A stretch of 64,000 nt of DNA from Rhodoferax sp. (GTDB lineage: Bacteria; Pseudomonadota; Gammaproteobacteria; Burkholderiales; Burkholderiaceae_C): contig JARWZT010000008.1 in assembly GCA_029866205.1 (NCBI GenBank), forward strand, positions 248,001-312,000, read 5' to 3'. Under the pieces are notes generated by a model. That model saw only the letters and a program-made list of their open reading frames with translations, was not told the origin of the DNA and searched no databases. The position numbers were made by a program, and so were the translations under genes. Positions 37,232 to 44,215 of this stretch are shown one piece after another; position 1 is the first letter of the stretch; each line of letters opens with the position of its first letter.

Positions 37232-37825
37232 ATGGAAAGTTACAAGGCAGAAATTACCGCCATCGCCGCGCGCCTGGTGGTCGAAGAGGGGCTGGACTTT
37301 GGTACCGCCAAGCGCCGTGCCGCCAAGCAAACCGGCGCGGGTGGGCGCGCCACGCTGCCGGACAACCTGGAGCTTGAAGAGGCCGTTGAGGAATACATTG
37401 CCATCTTCTGCGCCGACACCCAGCCCGCGGAACTGCGCGCACTACGCGAAATCGCCTTGCACTGGATGCAGCGGCTTGCACAATTTCGACCCCACCTGGG
37501 GGGTGCGGTCTGGCACGGCACCGCGACGCGCAAGTCAGACATCTACCTGCAACTGTTTTGCGATGATGGCAAGGCGGCCGAAATAGCGTTGATTGACATG
37601 GGCGTTCGGTTCGACGTCCGCTCGGTGCCGGGCCTGCATGGCGCCCAGGTGGATGCGCTGAGCATTCATGTGCGCTCTGAAACACTGCAGGAAAATATCG
37701 GCCTGCACCTGCTGGTTTACGACCTGGACGACATTAGAGGCGCGCTGCAGCCCGACGCGCGGGGCCGAAGCCCCCGGGGTGATACCGATGCCCTGCGCCG
37801 ACTGATAGACAATAAACACCCATGA
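37232..37825 (+). CDS. conserved hypothetical protein, possible nucleotidyltransferase-like fold
   Basis: 197 residues. An N-terminal helical part (1-80, E-E-A-V-E-E-Y-I-A-I-F) and a beta-rich part from about residue 88, H-L-G-G-A-V-W-H-G-T-A-T-R-K-S-D-I-Y-L-Q. Here G-T-A-T-x-x-S-D-I faintly recalls the G-S...D-x-D core of minimal nucleotidyltransferases, but the usual second Asp is not evident. No reliable family assignment. Overlaps the tlpA-like gene by 4 bp and is divergent from mpl; that neighbourhood seems conserved in relatives, from memory. Confidence 0.75.
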   Translation: MESYKAEITAIAARLVVEEGLDFGTAKRRAAKQTGAGGRATLPDNLELEEAVEEYIAIFCADTQPAELRALREIALHWMQRLAQFRPHLGGAVWHGTATRKSDIYLQLFCDDGKAAEIALIDMGVRFDVRSVPGLHGAQVDALSIHVRSETLQENIGLHLLVYDLDDIRGALQPDARGRSPRGDTDALRRLIDNKHP

Positions 37826-38427
37826 GCTCCCACCCCGAACACACCACACCACAAGCAACCGACTCGCCACACCTGGCCGAACTCGAAGCCGCGCGCGGGG
37901 GCTTGAGCCGGCGCACGCTTTTGGGGGTTGTGGCCGCGGTTGCCGTGGGTGCAGGCGCAACCGCCGCCTGGATGCGGGAACGCCAATCATCGGCCTCTGC
38001 CGTCACCGCCACCGTGCCGGACTTCTGGGCGCTGCAATGGCAAACCCCAGAGGGCGCCGAGCTCAGCATGCAGTCCTTCAAGGGGCGCCCACTGCTGATC
38101 AATTTCTGGGCCACCTGGTGTCCGCCCTGCGTTGAGGAACTTCCGTTAATGAACGCCTTCTACCAAGAAAACAAGGGTAATGGCTGGCAAGTCTTGGGCT
38201 TGGCGGTCGACAAGCCCGCCCAGGTAAAGGCATTTCTGACTCAAAGGCCCTTGGCATTTCCGATTGCCATGGCAGGTTTGGGGGGGACGGACCTGAGCCG
38301 AAAATTGGGCAACCTGGCCGGCGGATTGCCATTTACCATCGCATTGGACGGGCGTGGCAGCGTGATCGAACGCAAGATGGGCCAGGTCACCGCCAATGAT
38401 CTGCAAGCGCTGCGTGGTCTAAAATAA
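37822..38427 (+). CDS. TlpA-family membrane-anchored thioredoxin
   Basis: 201 residues. N-terminal region with L-S-R-R-T-L-L-G followed by a hydrophobic segment (about 35-51): one signal anchor with a twin-arginine look. The thioredoxin fold carries F-W-A-T-W-C-P-P-C (active-site C-P-P-C near residues 97-100) and a cis-Pro loop G-L-P-F-T. TlpA/ResA proteins reduce periplasmic disulfides, often for cytochrome c maturation. No ccm genes are in the window, so the client is unknown. ATGA overlap with the upstream gene. Confidence 0.9.
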   Translation: MSSHPEHTTPQATDSPHLAELEAARGGLSRRTLLGVVAAVAVGAGATAAWMRERQSSASAVTATVPDFWALQWQTPEGAELSMQSFKGRPLLINFWATWCPPCVEELPLMNAFYQENKGNGWQVLGLAVDKPAQVKAFLTQRPLAFPIAMAGLGGTDLSRKLGNLAGGLPFTIALDGRGSVIERKMGQVTANDLQALRGLK

Positions 38428-38574
38428 GCAGTATCACGACACTGCGTTGCCATAGCCGATAGAGGGCCTGCTTCGAAATTGGCAGAACATATGCGCAAAT
38501 AAATTCCGATCGCACGTTTTAAGCTATTCTTAGGCTTAACCGCAGACTTGTGACCAACCGCATTGGGAGACCCC

Positions 38575-39039
38575 ATGGATTTACGAAAACTTAAAACACT
38601 GATTGATCTGGTGTCGGACTCCAATGTGTCTGAACTGGAAATTACCGAGGCAGAAGGCAAAGTCCGCATCGTCAAAGGATCCAACGTGGTGGTGCAAGGA
38701 TATGCACCCGCACCGATGCAAGCAGCTCCCCTGATGCACGCGCCCCTTGCCGCGGCGGCGCCATCTTCAGCGCCCGCCGAAGCACCGGTGGCCGAGGTGT
38801 CGGCCCTGCACACCGTTAAGTCCCCCATGGTGGGCACCTTCTACCGCTCTTCTTCACCCGGCGCCAAATCCTTCGTGGAAGTGGGTGACATGGTGAAAGA
38901 GGGCGACACCATTTGCATCATTGAGGCCATGAAAATCCTCAACGAAATTGAAGCCGACAAGTCAGGCAAAGTCGTACAGATCCTGTGCGAAAACGGCCAG
39001 GCCGTGGAGTACGGGCAAGCTTTGCTGACGATCGAATAG
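38575..39039 (+). CDS. accB: biotin carboxyl carrier protein of acetyl-CoA carboxylase
   Basis: 154 residues from ATG 38575, with GGGAGA upstream. N-terminal [12 protein letters not shown], an Ala/Pro linker (about 46-75) and the biotinyl domain with E-A-M-K120-I, where the Lys is biotinylated. Carries CO2 from AccC to the AccA/AccD carboxyltransferase (not in the window). 147 bp of non-coding DNA precede it, probably the promoter; no clear -35/-10 was found. In many relatives aroQ is placed here, as I recall, but it is absent. Confidence 0.97.
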   Translation: MDLRKLKTLIDLVSDSNVSELEITEAEGKVRIVKGSNVVVQGYAPAPMQAAPLMHAPLAAAAPSSAPAEAPVAEVSALHTVKSPMVGTFYRSSSPGAKSFVEVGDMVKEGDTICIIEAMKILNEIEADKSGKVVQILCENGQAVEYGQALLTIE

Positions 39040-39051
39040 GCCACGGCACCC

Positions 39052-40401
39052 ATGTTCAAAAAAATCCTGATCGCCAACCGCGGCGAAATCGCCCTCAGAA
39101 TCCAACGCGCCTGTCGTGAGTTGGGCGTCAAGGCGGTCATGGTGTATTCAGAGGCCGATCGCGACGCCAAGTACGTGCGTTTGGCCGAAGAAGCCGTTTG
39201 TATCGGGCCTGCGGCCTCCAATCTCAGCTACCTCAACATGCCGGCGATTATTTCTGCGGCAGAAGTGACGGATGCCGAAGCCATTCACCCTGGCTATGGT
39301 TTTCTGAGCGAAAACGCGGACTTTGCTGAGCGGGTCGAAAAGAGCGGCTTTCAGTTCATCGGCCCCACACCCGAGTCGATCCGACTAATGGGCGACAAGG
39401 TCTCGGCCAAGCAAGCCATGATTCGGGCCGGCGTTCCCTGCGTACCTGGCTCCGAAGGCGAATTGCCGGACGATCCGACGCAAATCCGGCGCATTGCGAA
39501 AACGGTGGGTTACCCGGTCATCATCAAGGCGGCTGGCGGCGGTGGCGGGCGGGGCATGCGCGTGGTGCACACCGAGGCGGCCCTGATTAACGCGGTTGCC
39601 ATGACCAAAGCTGAGGCGGGCGCGGCCTTCGGCAATCCGGCCGTTTACATGGAGAAGTTTCTCCAAAACCCGCGCCATATTGAAATCCAGGTGTTGGCCG
39701 ACACCTTCAAGAATGCGGTTTACCTAGGCGAGCGCGACTGCTCTATGCAACGTCGCCATCAGAAGATTCTCGAGGAAGCTCCGGCACCCGGCATCAACCG
39801 CAAGCTGATAGAGCGGATTGGCGAACGCTGCGTGACGGCCTGCAAAAAAATGGGTTACCGGGGGGCCGGCACCTTCGAATTTCTGTACGAGGCGGGTGAG
39901 TTCTACTTCATTGAGATGAATACCCGGGTGCAGGTGGAACACCCCGTCACAGAAATGATCACGGGCATTGACATCGTAAAAACCCAAATCATGGTCGCAG
40001 CGGGCGAGAAGTTGCCGTTCACCCAGCGCCAGATCACGATCAGTGGCCACGCGATCGAGTGCCGGATCAACGCCGAAGATCCCTATAAATTCACACCCTC
40101 ACCCGGCAGGATCACCACGTGGCACGCCCCTGGCGGACCTGGCGTACGGGTTGATTCGCACGTCTACACCAACTATTTCGTTCCGCCGAACTACGACTCG
40201 ATGATTGGCAAAATCATTGTTCATGGCGACACGCGCGAGCAAGCCTTGGCGCGCATGCGGACGGCGCTGCTGGAAACGGCCGTAGAGGGCATCAACACCA
40301 ATATTCCCCTGCACCGTGAACTCATGGTCGACGCCAAATTTATGGCCGGGGGCACCAATATCCACTATCTGGAGCATTGGCTGGAACAGCACAAGCGCTG
40401 A
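39052..40401 (+). CDS. accC: biotin carboxylase subunit of acetyl-CoA carboxylase
   Basis: 449 residues, the standard length. Biotin-carboxylase N-domain ([10 protein letters not shown]), ATP-grasp glycine loop A-G-G-G-G-G-R-G-M, and catalytic [13 protein letters not shown]-dependent carboxylation of biotin on AccB. 12 bp after accB, clearly one operon; prmA follows 7 bp later. Confidence 0.98.
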   Translation: MFKKILIANRGEIALRIQRACRELGVKAVMVYSEADRDAKYVRLAEEAVCIGPAASNLSYLNMPAIISAAEVTDAEAIHPGYGFLSENADFAERVEKSGFQFIGPTPESIRLMGDKVSAKQAMIRAGVPCVPGSEGELPDDPTQIRRIAKTVGYPVIIKAAGGGGGRGMRVVHTEAALINAVAMTKAEAGAAFGNPAVYMEKFLQNPRHIEIQVLADTFKNAVYLGERDCSMQRRHQKILEEAPAPGINRKLIERIGERCVTACKKMGYRGAGTFEFLYEAGEFYFIEMNTRVQVEHPVTEMITGIDIVKTQIMVAAGEKLPFTQRQITISGHAIECRINAEDPYKFTPSPGRITTWHAPGGPGVRVDSHVYTNYFVPPNYDSMIGKIIVHGDTREQALARMRTALLETAVEGINTNIPLHRELMVDAKFMAGGTNIHYLEHWLEQHKR

Positions 40402-40408
40402 GCACACC

Positions 40409-41287
40409 ATGTTTGAACTGCGCCTCATGTGCCCGGAAATGCGGGTTGAAGCCGTGAGCGAGGCTCTGGAAGCTTTGGACGCCCTCAGCGTGAGCGTGGA
40501 AGACGCCGACGCACAAACCGATGCAGAAGTCGCCCTGTTTGGCGAACCCGGAATGCCAGCCCCCAAAGACGGTTGGCAACGTTCCCGACTTACCGCCCTG
40601 TTTGCAGAGCACGGCGCGGCCACGGAGGCAGGCGAGTTGCTGCAGGCGCAAGACTTTTTTGAAGGCTGCCAGATTCTTGGTACCTCAGTGGTGCCCGACC
40701 AGGACTGGGTTCGCCTGACCCAGTCACAATTTGCGCCCGTCGACATCACGCCCACGTTCTGGATTGTGCCGACCTGGCACGCACTGCCCGCGGCCGCGCG
40801 CGAAGTGATTCGACTCGACCCCGGGCTGGCCTTCGGCACCGGAACCCACCCCACCACACGGATGTGCCTGCGCTGGATCGCCGGCAACCGCATGCCTGAG
40901 CGCGTACTGGACTACGGCTGTGGCTCGGGCATATTGGCCATCGCCGCCTCCAAATTTGGAGCCTCACACGTTTTGGCCGTAGACATTGACCCGGCCGCAG
41001 TGGAGTCAACCGTGATCAATGCCAGCGCCAACGCAACGGTCGTGACAGCGGGACTGCCAGAGCAGGCGCAGGGACACTTCGGATTGGTGTTGGCGAACAT
41101 CCTGGCCTCGCCCCTCAAAGTACTCGCGCCTCTTCTGTGCGGACATGTTGCGCCGGGAGGCCACCTGGTACTGGCTGGCATCCTCGAGCGCCAGGCCCAA
41201 GAATTGAAACAAGCCTATGCGCCTTACTGCCAGCTTGAAGTTTCCGACACCCAAGAGGGTTGGATCCTGATGACGGCGACGCTCTAG
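40409..41287 (+). CDS. prmA: ribosomal protein L11 methyltransferase PrmA
   Basis: 292 residues from ATG 40409; an upstream open frame overlaps accC. N-terminal substrate-recognition domain (to about 95), then P-G-L-A-F-G-T-G-T-H-P-T-T (about 137-149) and SAM motif I L-D-Y-G-C-G-S-G-I-L-A. N-P-P-F-like loop as L-A-N-I-L-A-S-P. Trimethylates ribosomal protein L11. The accC-prmA linkage is common in betaproteobacteria. Confidence 0.96.
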   Translation: MFELRLMCPEMRVEAVSEALEALDALSVSVEDADAQTDAEVALFGEPGMPAPKDGWQRSRLTALFAEHGAATEAGELLQAQDFFEGCQILGTSVVPDQDWVRLTQSQFAPVDITPTFWIVPTWHALPAAAREVIRLDPGLAFGTGTHPTTRMCLRWIAGNRMPERVLDYGCGSGILAIAASKFGASHVLAVDIDPAAVESTVINASANATVVTAGLPEQAQGHFGLVLANILASPLKVLAPLLCGHVAPGGHLVLAGILERQAQELKQAYAPYCQLEVSDTQEGWILMTATL

Positions 41288-41328
41288 GTCGACTGACCCG
41301 CCGTCTGTCCTGGAAAATGGGAGCCGCA

Positions 41329-42084
41329 ATGAGTCTGACCTGCTACTGCCCCCGATGCGCAAGCGCATTTCTGGTTTCAGAACAGCAGTTGGGCGAAGCC
41401 CAAGGCTGGGTTCGATGTGGCATCTGCCAAGAAGTCTTCATCGCGCAGGCCCACACAGTGGCCCCCAACCAAACCCTGGTGACTGAACCGCCGCAGCCGC
41501 AACGCCCAGAGGTACTGCCGCCTGACGAACCGCGCCTGGAGGCGGAAAGTTTCCAAGAACCGCCATCGACGGTTGAAACCACCAAAGCTCAATCGCCGGA
41601 TCCGCGCCCCCCAGAAAGCCGGCCCAAAGGCCGATGGGGCTGGTTTGCAGTGAGCACCCTGACTGTGCTTCTGGCGGTACAAATCGGACTCCATGAAGTG
41701 GGTTTCTTGGCAAATACCGCCCCAAAAGCCATTTCCTGGCTTCAGTCACTGTGCCCCACCGGGCGCTGCGGCATACAAAAATTGGCCGCAATATCCATTG
41801 ACGACTCGAGCTTCACGGTGACCGGGCCGAGCCTGTTCCACCTGCAAGCCCTTATCGGCAACCGATCAGACCTGGCGCTGGAGGCGCCGATGCTTGCGCT
41901 GACGCTGACCGACTCATCAGACCGCGTAGTGGCGCGCAAAAACTACCAGCCCCAAGAGTGGGGGGTCGCCGCTGCCACGCTCTCCGGAACAACCGCGTCT
42001 CCCCTGTCCTTGTGGCTCGAGTGGGAAGCTCCAGCGGGCGGACCGCGCGTCGTTGGCTATCGCTTACAGGCTTTTTACCCCTGA
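41329..42084 (+). CDS. zinc-ribbon and DUF3426 membrane protein
   Basis: 251 residues from ATG 41329, chosen for the GGGAG upstream (an alternative ATG lies at 41317). The N-terminal MJ0042-type zinc ribbon has C-x2-C pairs: C-Y-C-P-R-C and C-G-I-C-Q. A Pro/Glu-rich linker (about 45-95), one transmembrane helix (about 103-122) and an extracytoplasmic DUF3426 domain follow. Function unknown; this gene commonly follows prmA. The shared bidirectional terminator at 42117 closes the acc-prm transcript. Confidence 0.88.
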   Translation: MSLTCYCPRCASAFLVSEQQLGEAQGWVRCGICQEVFIAQAHTVAPNQTLVTEPPQPQRPEVLPPDEPRLEAESFQEPPSTVETTKAQSPDPRPPESRPKGRWGWFAVSTLTVLLAVQIGLHEVGFLANTAPKAISWLQSLCPTGRCGIQKLAAISIDDSSFTVTGPSLFHLQALIGNRSDLALEAPMLALTLTDSSDRVVARKNYQPQEWGVAAATLSGTTASPLSLWLEWEAPAGGPRVVGYRLQAFYP

Positions 42085-42116
42085 AGCGGTTCACTCGGCG
42101 TTTCAATCGGATGTAA

Positions 42117-42151
42117 AAAAGCCCGGAATCTGCGACAGATACCGGGCTTTT
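42117..42151. terminator. bidirectional intrinsic terminator
   Basis: AAAAGCCCGG (42117-42126) pairs with CCGGGCTTTT (42142-42151), and an inner stem ATCTG/CAGAT with loop CGA stacks on it. T-runs are on both strands (AAAAAA before, TTTT after), serving the DUF3426 gene and the convergent histone-like gene. Confidence 0.9.
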
Positions 42152-42170
42152 GGGACAAGCACAGAACCGT

Positions 42171-42749
42171 TTAAGGCTTTGTTGCGCTTGGAAAGGGCCA
42201 GGCCGCTTTGGGATTGAGCGTGGTCTGCGCAGGTGCAGGCGCAGGCTTCTTCGCAGCAGCTTTCTTTGCGGGAGCGGCCGCTTTGGCAGGCGCAGCCTTT
42301 TTCGCAGCAGCTTTTTTCGCTGGAGCGGCAGCCTTCGCAGGGGCGGCTTTTTTGGCAGGGGCGGCCTTGGCTGGCGCAGCTTTCTTGGCAGCTACTTTCT
42401 TCGCAGGCGCTGCTTTTGCAGGAGCGGCCTTCTTGGCGGCTACTTTTTTCGCTGGCGCAGCTTTTGCAGGGGCAGCTTTCTTGGCCGCTACCTTTTTCGC
42501 TGGTGCCGCTTTTGCAGGAGCTGCTTTCTTTGCAGCCGCTTTTTTCGCTGGTGCAGCTTTTACAGCGGCCTTTGCAGGGGCAGCCTTGGCAGGAGCGGCT
42601 TTCTTTGCAGCGACCTTTTTAGCGGGCGCAGGAGCTGCTTTCTTGGCTACAGCTTTTTTAGCTGGAGCTGCAGCGGGTGCTGCTTTCTTTGCTGCGACTT
42701 TGGTTGCGGGAGCGGCCTTTTTTGCGGCCGGTTTTTTTGCAGTTGCCAT
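42171..42749 (-). CDS. histone H1-like Ala/Lys/Pro-rich DNA-binding protein
   Basis: 192 residues from the ATG at 42749, which has GGAG upstream; a frame to 42791 adds an unlikely leader. Starts M-A-T-A-K-K-P-A-A-K-K, then is almost wholly degenerate repeats of K-K-A-A-P-A-K-A and K-K-V-A-A-K-K-A-A-P, ending in a short non-repetitive tail (L-N-P-K-A-A-W-P-F-P). This is a highly basic, intrinsically disordered protein of the bacterial histone-H1/AlgP-like type, expected on the nucleoid. The DksA N-terminal tail has the same composition. Repeat number is likely variable between strains. Confidence 0.85.
   Translation of the reverse strand: MATAKKPAAKKAAPATKVAAKKAAPAAAPAKKAVAKKAAPAPAKKVAAKKAAPAKAAPAKAAVKAAPAKKAAAKKAAPAKAAPAKKVAAKKAAPAKAAPAKKVAAKKAAPAKAAPAKKVAAKKAAPAKAAPAKKAAPAKAAAPAKKAAAKKAAPAKAAAPAKKAAAKKPAPAPAQTTLNPKAAWPFPSATKP
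42225..42745. repeat. degenerate tandem repeats inside the histone-like gene
   Basis: Imperfect units of about 27-39 bp built from GCAGGAGCGGC and TTCTTGGC(A/G/C)GC-type blocks (plus strand) encode the K-K-A-A-P-A-K-A periods. Such arrays expand and contract by slippage or recombination. This is not a CRISPR array: there are no unique spacers and it is continuously coding. Confidence 0.8.
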
Positions 42750-42916
42750 AACTTTCTCCTTGATCAGTTTACAAAGAGCACTTTTTGCCAATCGACAGCA
42801 AAAAGAGATTCATGTGGTTGGGCAGGGTCCCAGCAACATGAACTCGGGACCACAGCCGCCTTGACCCAAGCCGGGCCAAAGCGGACTGTGAAATATGCAG
42901 ATCCAGTTTCAACGCC

Positions 42917-44110
42917 TTAGTCCCAAGACAAGGCCCCACCGGATTGGTATTCAATAACGCGGGTTTCAAAGAAATTGCGCTCTTTCTTCAAATCGATCAT
43001 CTCGCTCATCCAGGGGAAAGGATTTTCCTCGTGGGGGAACAAGGGCTCCAAACCAATCTGTGTCGCACGGCGGTTGGCGATGTAGCGCAAGTAGCCCTTG
43101 AACATCGATGCGTTCATGCCCAGAACACCACGCGGCATGGTGTCCTCGGCGTAGCGATACTCCAACTCCACCGCATGTTCAAAAAGCCCCTTGATCTCTG
43201 CCTTGAACTCAGGAGTCCACAGGTGGGGGTTTTCCGCCTTGAGCTGGTTGATCAGGTCAATGCCAAAATTGCAGTGCATGGACTCATCCCGCAAAATGTA
43301 CTGGTACTGTTCCGCGGCTCCTGTCATCTTGTTTTGACGACCCAGCGCAAGGATTTGGGTAAATCCGACATAAAAGAACAGTCCCTCCATCAAACAGGCG
43401 AAGACGATCAAGGACTTGAGTAACGTCTGGTCTGTCTCGGGGGTTCCCGTATGGAAGTGCGGATCCATGATCGCCTCGATAAAGGGAATCAGGAACTGGT
43501 CCTTGTCGCGGATGGATTTGACTTCGTTATAGGCGCTGAAAATCTCACCTTCATCCAGGCCCAGTGACTCTACGATGTATTGGTAGGCATGGGTGTGGAT
43601 CGCCTCTTCAAACGCCTGCCGCAGCAAGAACTGCCGGCATTCTGGCGCAGTGATATGGCGGTAGGTGCCCAACACGATGTTGTTGGCGGCCAAGGAATCG
43701 GCGGTGACAAAGAAACCCAAATTGCGCTTGATGATCCGACGCTCGTCTTCGGTAAGTCCATTGGGATCTTTCCAAAGCGCGATGTCGCGCGTCATGTTCA
43801 CCTCTTGCGGCATCCAATGGTTGGCGCACGTGGCCAGGTACTTTTCCCACGCCCATTTGTACTTGAACGGCACCAATTGGTTGACGTCGGTTTTACCGTT
43901 GATGATGCGCTTGTCGGAGGCTTTGACCCGACGGCTTGCCGCTTCGGCAAACGCCACGGCCGCAGTCGCCGTTGCTGGCTCAAAGCCAGCGCCAAAACTC
44001 GGAGCCGCCACCGCTTTAGGACTTGGGGGTGGAGCAAACAATGTGTCGGCGGGGTCGCGCGCATAAAGATTTTGCGCAGCAGGTTTGATGTCTTCTTCCC
44101 AGGTCAGCAT
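42917..44110 (-). CDS. nrdB: class Ia ribonucleotide reductase beta subunit NrdB
   Basis: 397 residues. Ferritin-like radical-generating subunit: [10 protein letters not shown] holds two iron ligands (Glu, His) and the radical Tyr at the E. coli Y122 position. Further ligand helices follow ([18 protein letters not shown]). The N-terminal about 70 residues are a family extension. It supplies the tyrosyl radical to NrdA. 105 bp downstream of nrdA and probably in the same NrdR-controlled transcript. Confidence 0.97.
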   Translation of the reverse strand: MLTWEEDIKPAAQNLYARDPADTLFAPPPSPKAVAAPSFGAGFEPATATAAVAFAEAASRRVKASDKRIINGKTDVNQLVPFKYKWAWEKYLATCANHWMPQEVNMTRDIALWKDPNGLTEDERRIIKRNLGFFVTADSLAANNIVLGTYRHITAPECRQFLLRQAFEEAIHTHAYQYIVESLGLDEGEIFSAYNEVKSIRDKDQFLIPFIEAIMDPHFHTGTPETDQTLLKSLIVFACLMEGLFFYVGFTQILALGRQNKMTGAAEQYQYILRDESMHCNFGIDLINQLKAENPHLWTPEFKAEIKGLFEHAVELEYRYAEDTMPRGVLGMNASMFKGYLRYIANRRATQIGLEPLFPHEENPFPWMSEMIDLKKERNFFETRVIEYQSGGALSWD

Positions 44111-44215
44111 AGAGTTTTCCAGTTGGCAGATTATGCGAGCAGGCGCACAGATTTCATAGCTTTTGTGCGCTGTTTTGCAGATTTAATTGACGCAGCGCGT
44201 GCTGCGCCGCTCGGT

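Noticed and set aside
42225-42745. Possible CRISPR array from the repeated blocks
   Set aside because: Repeats are degenerate, contiguous and coding, with no unique spacers and no cas genes nearby.
42208-42864. Ala/Phe-rich plus-strand frame across the histone-like gene
   Set aside because: It is the reverse complement of the K-K-A-A-P-A-K-A repeats; the minus-strand frame has the ribosome site and the known protein type.
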